Below, in pieces: positions 1 to 10,050 of a DNA stretch of 64,000 nucleotides (positions are counted from its first letter, which is position 1; each line of letters starts with the position of its first letter). The DNA is from Variovorax paradoxus NBRC 15149 (GTDB lineage Bacteria > Pseudomonadota > Gammaproteobacteria > Burkholderiales > Burkholderiaceae_C). The notes beneath the pieces were generated by a model that had not been told where the DNA came from, searched no databases, and was given only the letters and a program-made list of their open reading frames with translations. The stretch is taken from positions 1-64,000 of the forward strand of contig NZ_BCUT01000009.1 in the NCBI RefSeq assembly GCF_001591365.1, written 5' to 3'. The position numbers and the translations under genes are program-made.

Positions 1-72
1 GCAAGGCACCCCATCGACGGGAGCGTTATGCGGAGCAGTCGTTGATCAGCGATGCACACCGAGCGTGCCCCA

Positions 73-168
73 GTGCACAGGGCATCGGGTGCTCCCCGCA
101 GCGAAATCAAGGAGGAGCCCGAAGGGCGGGGGACATTCGCGGAGGGGAGTACCCGGTGGCCTGTGCAC
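73..168. repeat. Long imperfect hairpin element
   Basis: Bases 73-105 pair with 136-168: 28 Watson-Crick pairs, 2 G-T pairs and 3 mismatches. A small inner stem (117-120 with 124-127, loop GAA) caps the structure. The outer arm begins GTGCACAGG and closes with CCTGTGCAC. It lies upstream of the ABC permease; bases 1-72 hold no recognisable gene end. Open frames through it are probably by-products of the repeat. It looks like a dispersed palindromic element, and from memory I associate similar sequence with Variovorax intergenic regions, which I cannot verify here. Confidence 0.7.
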
Positions 169-222
169 GCGCCCTGAACAAGAACAGCAGCGCAAAAAAC
201 ACAACCAGCGGAAGCCACTGAA

Positions 223-1026
223 ATGGGTTCGCTCCCTCTTTTTTTCCGCCTCATGGCCGCCTCGATCAGCGGCCAGGCGAGATACCCCGTCTCGGCCCTG
301 CTGCTGACCCTGGGCCAGTTCCTCGGCACAGGCATCGAGGTGGTTGCCGTCTGGGCGCTGTTCCATCGCTTCGGCGAAGTGCAGGGCTGGGCCATCGGCG
401 AAGTGGCGCTGTTCTACGGTCTGGTCAACTGCATGTTCGCGATTGCCGACGCGCTGGGGCGCGGCTTCGACGTGCTCGGCACCGAGTTCCTGCGCACCGG
501 CACTTTCGACCGGTTGTTGCTGCGCCCCCGCCCGCTGGCGTTGCAGCTCATGGGCCACGACGTGCGCATCAGCCGCCTGGGCCGTCTGCTGCAGGGCCTG
601 CTCGTGCTGGTCTTCGCAACCGTGCAGGCCGACATCGCATGGACGCCCGGCGCCGTGGCCGTCGCGCTGTTCGCCATGGCCGGCGGCATCGCGCTGTTCC
701 TCGGCATCCTGGTGCTGCAGGGCACGCTGTCGTTCTGGACCGTCGAGAGCCTGGAGATCGCCAACGTGCTCACCTACGGTGGCGTGCAGGCGGCGCAGTA
801 CCCGCTGGCGCTCTATGCGCAGTGGTTCCGGCGCGTGCTGACCTTCATCGTGCCGCTGGCCTGCGTGGCGTACTACCCGGCGCTCGTGATCCTCGGCAAG
901 CCGGATCCGCTGGGCGCGCCCGCCTGGGTGGGCATGGTGTCGCCGCTCGCGGGCTTTGCGTTCCTCGCGGCGGCTTTCGGCGCATGGCGCATCGGGCTGC
1001 GCCACTACGCCTCGACGGGCAGCTGA
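223..1026 (+). CDS. ABC-2 type transporter permease
   Basis: Inner-membrane permease subunit of an ABC-2 type exporter, 267 residues with about six hydrophobic segments. The pattern of a short cytoplasmic N-terminus, a central charged loop containing FLRTGTFDRLLLRPRPLAL, and a final hydrophobic hairpin fits the uncharacterised DUF990-like permeases that usually pair with a second permease and an ATPase. Those partners would lie left of the window. The chosen ATG has GGAAG 8 bases upstream; ATG at 253 is an alternative. The gene converges on prfC with 7 bases between stop codons. Substrate unknown. Confidence 0.8.
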   Translation: MGSLPLFFRLMAASISGQARYPVSALLLTLGQFLGTGIEVVAVWALFHRFGEVQGWAIGEVALFYGLVNCMFAIADALGRGFDVLGTEFLRTGTFDRLLLRPRPLALQLMGHDVRISRLGRLLQGLLVLVFATVQADIAWTPGAVAVALFAMAGGIALFLGILVLQGTLSFWTVESLEIANVLTYGGVQAAQYPLALYAQWFRRVLTFIVPLACVAYYPALVILGKPDPLGAPAWVGMVSPLAGFAFLAAAFGAWRIGLRHYASTGS

Positions 1027-1033
1027 GCCCGCG

Positions 1034-2662
1034 TCAGCCCGCGTTCTGCAGCGCCAGCCCCGCGTGCTCCCGCAGCGGATGGAAATGGATCTTCGGAAAG
1101 CGCTCCTGCGCCAGCCGCACGTCGTAGGGCGAAGTGCACAGGAAGGCCAGCGTATCGGCCGCGTCCTTGGCCATGCGCTGCGGGTACGCGTTGACGAACT
1201 CGCGCAGCTCGGCCGGCGAATCGGCGGTGATCCAGCGTGCGCCGGTGTACTGGCAGCCTTCGAGCCGCACGTCGGCGTCGTACTCGGCCTTCAGGCGGTG
1301 CTGCACCACCTCGAACTGCAGCTGCCCGACGGCGCCCAGCAGCATCGGCCCGCCGATCTCGGGGCGGAACACTTGAATGGCGCCTTCCTCTCCGAGCTGG
1401 GCCAGGCCCTGCTGCAGCTGCTTGGTGCGCAGCGGGTTCTTCAGGATCACCGTCATGAACAGCTCGGGCGCAAAGAAGGGCAGGCCGGTGAACTGCAGGC
1501 TCGCGCCGTCGGTGATGGTGTCGCCCAGCTGCACGCCGCCGTGCGTGGTGAAGCCCACGATGTCGCCGGCGTAGGCCTCCTCGACCGCCTCGCGGCGCTG
1601 GCTCATGAAGGTCACGACGCTGGTCGGCCGCAGTTCCTTCGACGTGCGCTGCACCTTGAGCTTCATGCCCGGCGTGTACTTGCCCGACGCCATGCGCACG
1701 AAGGCGATGCGGTCGCGGTGATTGGCGTCCATGTTGGCCTGCACCTTGAACACCACGCCCGCGAAGTCCCGGTCCTCGGGCTGGATCTCCTTCACCACCG
1801 GCTGGCGGTTGACCATCGTGGTGCTGGTGCGCGACTGCGGGGAGGGCGCGAGGTCGACCAGCGCATCGAGCACCTCCATCACGCCGAAGTTGTTCACGCC
1901 CGAGCCGAAGAACACCGGCGTCTGCTTGCCGGCCAGGAAGGCCTCGCGGTCCCAGGTGGGCGAGGCGCCGGTGGCCAGTTCCATGCTGTCCATGGCGGAT
2001 TCGAAATCGGCGCCGAAGCGCTTGGTGAGCGTGTCGCGCTCCGTGAGAGCGATGGTCTCGAAGTCGTGCGGCAGCCGCTCGCTGCCCGACTCGAACACCG
2101 TCATCGTCTGCGTGCGCAGGTTCATGATCCCGCGGAAGCTCTTGCCCTGGCCGACCGGCCAGGTCATTGGCACGCAGGGCATGCCGAGCTCGCGCTCCAC
2201 TTCGTCGAGGATGTCGAGCGGCTCGCGCACTTCGCGGTCCATCTTGTTGACGAAGGTGATGATGGGCGTGTCGCGTTGGCGGCAGACCTCGATCAGCCGG
2301 CGCGTCTGCGCTTCCACGCCGTTGGCCGCGTCGATCACCATCAGGGCCGAGTCGACCGCCGTGAGCACGCGGTAGGTGTCTTCCGAGAAGTCCTTGTGGC
2401 CGGGCGTGTCGAGCAGGTTGATCACGTGGTCGCGGTACAGCATCTGCATGACCGACGAAGCCACCGAAATGCCGCGCTGCTTCTCGATTTCCATCCAGTC
2501 GGAGGTGGCGTGACGCGAGGCCTTGCGCGCCTTCACCGAACCGGCGATCTGGATCGCGCCCGAGAACAGCAGCAGCTTCTCGGTCAGCGTGGTCTTGCCG
2601 GCGTCGGGGTGGGAAATGATCGCGAAGGTGCGACGGCGGCGGGTTTCGGAGAGAAAAGACAA
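1034..2662 (-). CDS. prfC: Peptide chain release factor 3
   Basis: Translational GTPase that recycles release factors RF1 and RF2 from the ribosome after termination. The 542 residues match the usual length. The N-terminal G domain carries SHPDAGKTTL (P-loop), DTPGHKDF (G3) and NKMDRE (G4); the rest aligns with EF-G-like domain II and the RF3 C-terminal domain. Start is MSFLSETRRRRTFAIISHPD, the normal RF3 N-terminus. It is monocistronic and convergent with the ABC permease. Large open frames across it in other frames are codon-bias shadows. Confidence 0.97.
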   Translation of the reverse strand: MSFLSETRRRRTFAIISHPDAGKTTLTEKLLLFSGAIQIAGSVKARKASRHATSDWMEIEKQRGISVASSVMQMLYRDHVINLLDTPGHKDFSEDTYRVLTAVDSALMVIDAANGVEAQTRRLIEVCRQRDTPIITFVNKMDREVREPLDILDEVERELGMPCVPMTWPVGQGKSFRGIMNLRTQTMTVFESGSERLPHDFETIALTERDTLTKRFGADFESAMDSMELATGASPTWDREAFLAGKQTPVFFGSGVNNFGVMEVLDALVDLAPSPQSRTSTTMVNRQPVVKEIQPEDRDFAGVVFKVQANMDANHRDRIAFVRMASGKYTPGMKLKVQRTSKELRPTSVVTFMSQRREAVEEAYAGDIVGFTTHGGVQLGDTITDGASLQFTGLPFFAPELFMTVILKNPLRTKQLQQGLAQLGEEGAIQVFRPEIGGPMLLGAVGQLQFEVVQHRLKAEYDADVRLEGCQYTGARWITADSPAELREFVNAYPQRMAKDAADTLAFLCTSPYDVRLAQERFPKIHFHPLREHAGLALQNAG

Positions 2663-2739
2663 GATGGGGCAATCTGCGGGGGGATGGCCCGATTTTAGAA
2701 GGCAGCCCCGAGCCGCCTGCCCGACCCGCCGAAAACGCC

Positions 2740-3228
2740 TTACTTGCGCTGCAGCAGCTTCGTCACTTCATCCACATTGGCCTGGATCCGCTGGCGCACC
2801 AGCTCGAACGCATCGGCCTGCGACTTGGCGGCCAGGTTGGCCAGCTCCTTGATGTCGTCGATGGCGCGCTGGAACGACTGGCGGCCGAGTTCGTCGAGCT
2901 TGGCGAGGTTGGCCTTGGCGTCCTTGCCGGGCATTTCCTTGGCGGCCGTCTGCCATTCGGCGATGGCGCTCTTGATCATCTCGGTCTGCCGCTGCACCAC
3001 GGTCTGCAGGCCCTGGTAGGACTTCTGGTTCGCCTGCATCAGCGCCTGGAGGTCCTTTTGCCCGCTCTCGAGCAGCTTGCTCGCGCCGCCGGTCAGGTTG
3101 AGATCCTGCAGGCGGTCGGTCATGGCCTTGAGATTCTTCAGGGGGTCGAGCATGTCGGCGGCGTCGGGAGCCGCTCGGGTGCTGCTGCTGGCGGTGGTCT
3201 TCGCGGCGGCTTTCTTGGCAGTGGCCAT
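2740..3228 (-). CDS. Phasin family protein
   Basis: A 162-residue phasin, a protein that coats polyhydroxyalkanoate granules. The N-terminus is Lys/Ala-rich (MATAKKAAAKTTA), followed by a helical, heptad-rich body with LLESGQKDLQALMQANQKSY, characteristic of the phasin_2 family. No signal peptide. The start at 3228 is set by AGGAGA about 8 bases upstream; an in-frame extension to 3309 lacks that support. Being alone and downstream of no PHA gene, it is probably transcribed from its own promoter. Confidence 0.88.
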   Translation of the reverse strand: MATAKKAAAKTTASSSTRAAPDAADMLDPLKNLKAMTDRLQDLNLTGGASKLLESGQKDLQALMQANQKSYQGLQTVVQRQTEMIKSAIAEWQTAAKEMPGKDAKANLAKLDELGRQSFQRAIDDIKELANLAAKSQADAFELVRQRIQANVDEVTKLLQRK

Positions 3229-3375
3229 GGTGCGGTATCTCCTGTGTCGGGTGAGGAACGAACGGGTGAGTGGCAAGGACCGGCCGGACGGCCGACAGTC
3301 CCTCGCCACGATACGCCGCGGCAGCCCGCCCGCGGCGCCGCGGCGGCAGGATTTGCCTGCGGGATTTCCCTTGGG

Positions 3376-4023
3376 CTACATCGGCGGCGCGAAGCCGTTG
3401 CGCCCGGCAGTGACGCGCAGCGCCGTGGGCACGCCGTTCCTTTCCTGCGCATTGACCAGCACCTTGGCGCCGGGCACCAGCAGCGCCTCGGTACCGGGGC
3501 GGAAGGTCACGACCGGCACGTCGGGCGGCACGATGACGGTTTTTTCGCCGCCCTTGTAGGTCAGCCGCAGCTGCTGCCCGCCGCGCACGGTTTTCGGCGC
3601 CGCGGCCAGGTCGGCCACGGTGGCGTTGGTCATGGTGCTCTGCGGCAGCAGGTCCCAGGGGCGGTGGCCTTCGCCTGTGCCGCGCGCGGCCTCGGGGAAC
3701 ACCACCACCTCGAGCGCCTTCTGCGTGCCGTCGGCCTGCGGCATGGCGGCGGTGCCGATGAAGCTGCCCTGCCTGATGTCGGACAGCTTGATCGGGTAGA
3801 CCTCCGACACGGCCATGTCGGCCGGCCGCGCCAGGCTGACGACCTCGCCGCCGCGGTCCTGGACCACGAGGGCCTTGGCGTCGACGCGCACGATGGTGCC
3901 GCGGATGCGCACCGGATCGGAGGCGGCCTGCGCAGAGGCCGGGACCGGCGCGCCGGCGGCAAGAAGAAGGAAGGCGGCCGAGGCCAGCAGGGCAGGGGCA
4001 GTGGAGAGTCTGGACAAGCGCAT
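3376..4023 (-). CDS. Secreted hypothetical protein, DUF5666-like
   Basis: 215 residues with a clear signal peptide: MRLSRLS, a hydrophobic core, then cleavage near PASAQA. The mature part begins VRIRGTIVRVDAKALVVQDR, a small beta-barrel-like repeat resembling DUF5666-type domains that carry metal-tolerance or periplasmic functions, but the match is by eye only. A GGAAG precedes the ATG at 4023. It is transcribed away from the riboswitch of ahcY. Function unknown; a periplasmic binding or scaffold role is a guess. Confidence 0.7.
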   Translation of the reverse strand: MRLSRLSTAPALLASAAFLLLAAGAPVPASAQAASDPVRIRGTIVRVDAKALVVQDRGGEVVSLARPADMAVSEVYPIKLSDIRQGSFIGTAAMPQADGTQKALEVVVFPEAARGTGEGHRPWDLLPQSTMTNATVADLAAAPKTVRGGQQLRLTYKGGEKTVIVPPDVPVVTFRPGTEALLVPGAKVLVNAQERNGVPTALRVTAGRNGFAPPM

Positions 4024-4143
4024 GGGTGGAACTTCCGGGGTTGGGGTCAAGTCAATGTACGCCCCGGATGCGAATTGCGCTTTCCGGCATGTGGGATGCC
4101 CCGGCGGTTGGCTCGCCTTGGCGCCCCGTCTACAATCCGCGGT

Positions 4144-4204
4144 TCCGAGGAGCGTTGCAGCGCCGCCAGGCGTGAGGCTCGGACCACATCGCAACCACGC
4201 TCAC
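4144..4204 (+). promoter_or_regulatory. SAH riboswitch
   Basis: Matches the SAH-riboswitch class, which senses S-adenosylhomocysteine. P1 pairs CCGAG (4145-4149) with CTCGG (4178-4182), an inner hairpin pairs CGCC (4161-4164) with GGCG (4169-4172), and the pseudoknot pairs AGCGTTGC (4151-4158) with GCAAC (4191-4195) and CGCT (4198-4201). The conserved core CCGAGGAGCGTTGCAG is present. It lies about 70 bases before ahcY, the gene class it normally controls. Confidence 0.93.
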
Positions 4205-4231
4205 CCGCTGTTCTCGCGGTGAGTCTTTTCC
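4199..4231 (+). terminator. Riboswitch expression-platform hairpin, probable terminator
   Basis: Bases 4200-4208 pair with 4216-4223 (CTCAC with GTGAG on the outside, GC with GC inside, one bulged C), followed by TCTTTTCC. The 5' arm shares two or three bases with the pseudoknot strand of the SAH riboswitch, so both cannot form fully at once. Ligand binding should favour the pseudoknot and let transcription proceed. The T-run is short, so attenuation rather than strong termination is likely. Confidence 0.6.
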
Positions 4232-4275
4232 CCGAACGCAGTGGCACCTTTCAAACTAGCTTTGTTGGAGTTCTC

Positions 4276-5714
<1,439 letters not shown>

Positions 5715-5715
<1 letters not shown>

Positions 5716-6506
5716 TGCGCGCCGACCAATTGCTGGTGGAGCGTGGCCTGGCCGCGTCGCGTTCGCAGGCCGTGCGGCTGATTGCCGGCGGCATGCGCTG
5801 GCGCGATGCGGGCAGCGCGGACGCGTGGCGCTCGGTGGTGAAGAACCGCGACGAGGTGCCCGAGTCCGCCGAGGTCGAGCTCGACGACGCCGCCGAGGCG
5901 CGCTATGTGTCGCGCGGCGGGCTCAAGCTCGAAGGCGCGCTGGCGGCGAGCGGCGTCAGCGCCGCCGGCAAGCTGTGCCTCGACGTGGGCCAGTCGACCG
6001 GCGGCTTCACCGACTGCCTGCTGCAAGCCGGCGCGGCCAAGGTGGTGGGCGTCGACGTCGGCCACGGGCAGCTGCATCCGAAGCTGCGCGAGGACGAGCG
6101 CGTGGTGGCCATCGAAGGCGTCAATGCGCGTGCGTTGTCGCCGGACGACCTGCAGGAAGAAGAAGGCGAAGCGCCTTCCGACCTGCGCTTCGACCTGATC
6201 GTCGGCGACCTGTCGTTCATCTCGCTCACGCTGGTGCTGCCGGCCGTGGTGCCGTTCCTGGCCGGCGACGGCCAGCTGCTGATGCTCGTCAAGCCGCAGT
6301 TCGAGCTGCAGCCGGGACAGGTCGGCAAGGGCGGCATCGTGCGCGACGCGTCGATGTACGCGGTGGTCGAGAAGCGCCTGCGCGACGCCTGCGAGGCGCT
6401 CGGGCTGCGCGTGCTGCGGTGGTTCGACAGCCCGATTGCGGGCGGCGACGGCAACCGCGAGTTTTTCATTCACGCCGTTCGCGCGGACACTGCGAACGGT
6501 TCCTAG
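5715..6506 (+). CDS. tlyA: TlyA family RNA methyltransferase
   Basis: A 263-residue protein with an N-terminal S4 RNA-binding domain (RADQLLVERGLAASRSQAVR) and an FtsJ/RrmJ-like SAM methyltransferase domain with LCLDVGQSTGGFTDCLLQ as motif I and LIVGDLSFISL as the catalytic-motif region. Homologues methylate 2'-O positions of rRNA and are often annotated as haemolysin A. The start overlaps the ahcY stop (TGATG), so translation is coupled. Its TAG stop is inside the metF ribosome-binding site. The precise rRNA target is not known from sequence. Confidence 0.9.
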
Positions 6507-6515
6507 GAGACGCAG

Positions 6516-7340
6516 GTGCGCCTTCCATTGAGTTTCGAGTTCTTTCCGACCAAGACGCCCGAAGGCGCGGTCAAGCTGCGCGCGGTGCGCCAGCAGCTGT
6601 ATGCGCGCAAGCCCGAGTTCTGCTCGGTGACCTACGGCGCGGGCGGCTCCACGCACCAGGGCACTTTCGGCGCGGTGCAGGAGATCCTGTCCGAGGGTGT
6701 CGATGCCGCCAGCCACTTCTCGTGCATCGGCGCCACGCGCGCCACGGTGCGCGAGCAGTTGGCCGAGCTCAAGGCGATGGGCGTGAAGCGCCTGGTCGCC
6801 CTGCGCGGCGACCTGCCGAGCGGCTACGGCATCGGCGGCGAGTTCCAGTACGCGAGCGACCTCGTGGCCTTCATCCGCGAGGAGACCGGGCGCGACTTCC
6901 ACATCGAGGTGGCCTGCTACCCCGAGGTGCATCCGCAGGCACGCTCGCCCGAGGCCGACCTGCAGGCCTTCGCCGCCAAGGTGAAGGCCGGCGCCGACTC
7001 GGCGATCACGCAGTATTTCTTCAGTCCCGAGGCGTACTTCCGCTTTGTCGACGACAGCCGCAAGCTCGGGCTCGACCTGCCAATCGTGCCGGGCATCATG
7101 CCGATCACCAGCTCGACGCAGCTCATGCGCTTCTCCGATGCCTGCGGCGCCGAGATCCCGCGCTGGATCCGCCTGCGGCTGCAGGGCTTCGGCGACGACA
7201 CGGCCTCCATCAAGGCCTTCGGCCTCGACGTGGTGACCGACCTGTGCGCGCGCCTGCAGGGCGGCGGCGCACCGGCGCTGCACTTCTACACGATGAACCA
7301 GTCGGCGGCCACGCTGGCTGTACTGGAGCGCCTCGGTTGA
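6516..7340 (+). CDS. metF: Methylenetetrahydrofolate reductase
   Basis: FAD enzyme reducing 5,10-methylene-THF to 5-methyl-THF, the methyl donor for methionine synthesis. 274 residues form one TIM barrel, slightly shorter than E. coli MetF. FEFFPTKTPEG with the catalytic Glu lies at the N-terminus; SVTYGAGGST and GIMPITS are family segments. GTG start with TAGGAG 5 bases upstream, which includes the tlyA stop. With ahcY it completes two arms of the activated-methyl cycle in one operon. Confidence 0.96.
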   Translation: MRLPLSFEFFPTKTPEGAVKLRAVRQQLYARKPEFCSVTYGAGGSTHQGTFGAVQEILSEGVDAASHFSCIGATRATVREQLAELKAMGVKRLVALRGDLPSGYGIGGEFQYASDLVAFIREETGRDFHIEVACYPEVHPQARSPEADLQAFAAKVKAGADSAITQYFFSPEAYFRFVDDSRKLGLDLPIVPGIMPITSSTQLMRFSDACGAEIPRWIRLRLQGFGDDTASIKAFGLDVVTDLCARLQGGGAPALHFYTMNQSAATLAVLERLG

Positions 7341-8032
7341 AGGGGTGGCGTCCTGGAGCAGGCCATCGGCTGCTCACTTCGCTTCGCATTGCGCTCGTCG
7401 CGGCCACCTGCGTGCTGGCCGGCTGCGCCATGCCGCCGGCCACCGAGGGTGGGCCGGCCGACAAGGAGGACGCCAAGCTGCTGCCCCTGCCGCGCAAGCT
7501 GGCGGTGCCGCCGGGCGCCCCGGCCCGCTCGAGCGTGCCTTCGGTGCGCTACGACCTCGCGGTATCGGGAATTGGCGAGGCCGACGACGGCGTGCCCGGG
7601 GACAGCGGCCCGCGCGAGATCTTCGAGCGCGGCGGGGCCTCGTGGTACGGCATCCAGTTCCACCAGCGCAAGACCGCGAGCGGCGAGCGCTTCGACATGA
7701 TGGCCATGACGGCGGCCCACAAGACCTTGCCGTTCAATACCCGCGTTTGCGTGCGCAGCCTCGTCAACGGCAGCGAGGTGCTGGTGCGCATCACCGACCG
7801 GGGGCCCTATGCGCAGGGCCGCATCATCGACCTGAGCCGCGGCGCGGCCGAGCGCATCGGGCTGATCGGGCTCGGCATCAAGCAGGTGGCGCTGACGATC
7901 ATCGACCGCGAGGGCATGCGCTGCGGCGGCTCCGAGGTGGAGGAAGACGTGGCGCAGGCCCAGGCGCCGGCGGCTGCTGCGCCCGCACCCGCGCGCCGCC
8001 AGGTGAAAGTGCCACAGCGCCGCCGCCGCTGA
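7337..8032 (+). CDS. RlpA-like septal ring lipoprotein
   Basis: A 231-residue lipoprotein with lipobox LAGC near residue 33, a Pro-rich linker, and a double-psi beta-barrel domain from about residue 95 (GGASWYGIQF, AAHKTLPFNTRV, ITDRGPY), typical of RlpA lytic transglycosylases acting on denuded glycans. There is no SPOR domain; the C-terminus is Ala/Pro then Arg-rich. No ATG exists in the 5' part; TTG at 7337 overlaps the metF stop (TTGA) with GGAG 8 bases upstream. Catalytic activity is inferred from the family. Confidence 0.85.
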   Translation: MKGWRPGAGHRLLTSLRIALVAATCVLAGCAMPPATEGGPADKEDAKLLPLPRKLAVPPGAPARSSVPSVRYDLAVSGIGEADDGVPGDSGPREIFERGGASWYGIQFHQRKTASGERFDMMAMTAAHKTLPFNTRVCVRSLVNGSEVLVRITDRGPYAQGRIIDLSRGAAERIGLIGLGIKQVALTIIDREGMRCGGSEVEEDVAQAQAPAAAAPAPARRQVKVPQRRRR

Positions 8033-8053
8033 AGCAGCGAAAGACCGCCGGGA

Positions 8054-9004
8054 CTAGCCGCCCGCGTCGAGCGAGAAGGTGGCGTTCCGGTCCTGCGCCA
8101 GCCGCTCCGCCAGCTGGGGCAGCGCGGCCGCAAGCAGCGGCTTCAGCGTGTAGGGCGGATTGATCAGGAACATGCCGCTGGCCGGCAGGCCCGGACGCTG
8201 GGTTTCACCCGTGGGCGTGGTGGTCAGCTTGCTCGACTTGACCGTGAGCGTGGCGTGCAGCCAGGGCTTGCCTGCCTTGGTGGCCAGGGTCTTGAGCCGG
8301 CGCGGCAGGTCGTGCGCCTCGGGGCGCGGGATGATCGGATACCAGATGGCGTAGGTGCCGGTGGCAAAGCGCTTGAGCGCCTCGGCCGCGAAGTCGAGCA
8401 CGCGGCCGTAGTCGCTCTTGATCTCGTAGCTCGGGTCCATCAGCACCAGCGCGCGGCGCGAGGGCGGCGGCAGGAACTTGGTGGCGCTGCCGAAGCCGTC
8501 CTCGCGCAGCACCGCGATCTGCCGGCCCGCCTCGAGCTGGGCGATGTTGGCGTCCAGCGTGCGGGCATCGGTGGGGTGCAGCTCGAACAGCTTGAGCTTG
8601 TCGTGGTCGCGCAGCAGGTGCTGCACGATGAAAGGCGAACCCGGATAGATGCGGGCGCCGCCCTTGGGGTTGAAGTCGTGGATCACGCTCAGGTAGCGCG
8701 AAATCGCATCGGCCAGGGGCGCCTCGGCTTCGGGGGCGGCCTTCTTGGCGGCGGATTTGGCGGCAGGGGCCGGGGCGGCAGGTGCTTTCTTGTCCGCCAG
8801 CAGGCGCAGCACGCCTTCGGCGGCCTCGCCGCTGGTGCCGGCGTAGTCGCCGTCCAGGCGGTACAGGCCGGCGCCGGCGTGGGTGTCGACCACGGTCAGA
8901 GCTGCCTCTTTTTCGAGCAGGTGGTCGAGCGTGGCAATCAGCACCGTGTGCTTGAGCACGTCGGCGTGGTTGCCGGCGTGGAAGGCGTGGCGGTAACTGA
9001 ACAT
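8054..9004 (-). CDS. rlmJ: 23S rRNA (adenine-2030-N6)-methyltransferase
   Basis: Methylates A2030 of 23S rRNA. The N-terminus MFSYRHAFHAGNHADVLKH and the motif-IV region LVLMDPSYEIK match RlmJ closely. At 316 residues it is longer than the roughly 280 of E. coli because of an Ala/Pro/Lys-rich insert around residues 80-110 (8710-8790). Start is the ATG at 9004; the in-frame extension upstream runs into the rplM promoter. Divergent from rplM. Confidence 0.93.
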   Translation of the reverse strand: MFSYRHAFHAGNHADVLKHTVLIATLDHLLEKEAALTVVDTHAGAGLYRLDGDYAGTSGEAAEGVLRLLADKKAPAAPAPAAKSAAKKAAPEAEAPLADAISRYLSVIHDFNPKGGARIYPGSPFIVQHLLRDHDKLKLFELHPTDARTLDANIAQLEAGRQIAVLREDGFGSATKFLPPPSRRALVLMDPSYEIKSDYGRVLDFAAEALKRFATGTYAIWYPIIPRPEAHDLPRRLKTLATKAGKPWLHATLTVKSSKLTTTPTGETQRPGLPASGMFLINPPYTLKPLLAAALPQLAERLAQDRNATFSLDAGG

Positions 9005-9045
9005 GGGGTCGATGGTAACGGCTTGGACGGCCGCTGGGCCCAAAT

Positions 9046-9075
9046 TTGCCCCGATTGGCCGATTCTTCGTATAAT
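9046..9075 (+). promoter_or_regulatory. Sigma-70 promoter of rplM-rpsI
   Basis: A consensus -10 TATAAT at 9070-9075 with TTGCCC at 9046-9051 as -35, spaced 18 bases. Transcription would start near 9082, leaving a leader of about 115 bases before rplM. In other bacteria L13 operons have structured leaders bound by L13; I see no confident match, but the leader length would permit one. Confidence 0.75.
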
Positions 9076-9196
9076 CGCGGGCTTCGCAGCGTTTTTGTAG
9101 CCCCGCGGCGGAGATTATCCCCACCTAAGAGATTCCCGTCAGAGGAACGCCGACCGTGGAAAAGGGCTCGCCAAACCCTCTTTATAGAGAAAACTC

Positions 9197-9628
9197 ATGA
9201 CCAAAACGTTCAGCGCCAAGCCCGCTGACGTGACGCACGAGTGGTTTGTGATTGACGCGACCGACAAGGTCCTCGGACGAGTAGCCAGCGAAGTTGCTCT
9301 CCGTTTGCGCGGCAAACACAAGGCCATTTACACGCCTCACGTCGATACCGGTGACTTCATCGTCATCATCAACGCAGCCCAGCTGCGCGTCACCGGCGCC
9401 AAGCCGATCGACAAGGTCTACTACCGTCACTCGGGCTACCCGGGCGGTATCACGGCCACGAACTTCCGCGACATGCAAGCCAAGCACCCGGGCCGCGCCC
9501 TGGAAAAGGCCGTCAAGGGCATGCTGCCCAAGGGCCCGCTCGGCTACGCGATGATCAAGAAACTCAAGGTGTACGGTGGTGCAGAGCACCCGCATACCGC
9601 CCAACAGCCCAAAGTGCTGGAACTGTAA
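9197..9628 (+). CDS. rplM: 50S ribosomal protein L13
   Basis: 143 residues, full length for bacterial L13, an early-assembly protein of the large subunit. KPADVTHEWFVIDATDKVLG and GMLPKGPLGYAMIKKLKVY are diagnostic. First gene of the two-gene operon with rpsI, 12 bases apart. Strong promoter upstream and a terminator after rpsI define the transcript. Confidence 0.98.
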   Translation: MTKTFSAKPADVTHEWFVIDATDKVLGRVASEVALRLRGKHKAIYTPHVDTGDFIVIINAAQLRVTGAKPIDKVYYRHSGYPGGITATNFRDMQAKHPGRALEKAVKGMLPKGPLGYAMIKKLKVYGGAEHPHTAQQPKVLEL

Positions 9629-9640
9629 GGAGCCTTGAGA

Positions 9641-10033
9641 ATGATTGGTGAATGGAACAATGGCACCGGCCGTCGCAAATCGAGCGTCGCCCGTGTGTTT
9701 CTGAAAAAGGGCACCGGCAAGATCACGGTCAACGGCAAGGACATCCAAGAGTTCTTCGGCCGCGAAACCTCGATCATGATTGCCAAGCAGCCCCTGGTGC
9801 TGACCAACAACCTCGAAGCATTCGATGTCATGGTCAACGTCAATGGCGGTGGCGAATCGGGCCAGGCTGGCGCAACGCGCCACGGCATCACCCGTGCGCT
9901 GATCGACTACGACGCAAGCCTCAAGCCGGTGCTGAGCCAGGCCGGCTACGTCACGCGCGATGCACGTGAAGTCGAGCGCAAGAAGGTCGGTCTGCACTCT
10001 GCACGCCGCCGCAAGCAGTTCAGCAAGCGCTGA
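9641..10033 (+). CDS. rpsI: 30S ribosomal protein S9
   Basis: 130 residues with the S9 hallmarks GTGRRKSSVARV near the N-terminus and the C-terminal SARRRKQFSKR whose terminal Lys-Arg reaches the P-site tRNA. ATG at 9641 follows GGAG (9629-9632) by 8 bases; a TTG at 9635 is in frame but too close to the ribosome-binding site. Cotranscribed with rplM. Confidence 0.98.
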   Translation: MIGEWNNGTGRRKSSVARVFLKKGTGKITVNGKDIQEFFGRETSIMIAKQPLVLTNNLEAFDVMVNVNGGGESGQAGATRHGITRALIDYDASLKPVLSQAGYVTRDAREVERKKVGLHSARRRKQFSKR

Positions 10034-10050
10034 TCCTGTTCATTGCGAAC

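Noticed and set aside
65..307. 80-residue frame over the left-edge hairpin
   Set aside because: Most of it is the palindromic element; no domain or ribosome-binding site.
956..2698. 580-residue open frame on + across prfC
   Set aside because: Antisense to a full-length, motif-complete RF3; Arg/His/Gly-rich translation typical of high-GC shadows.
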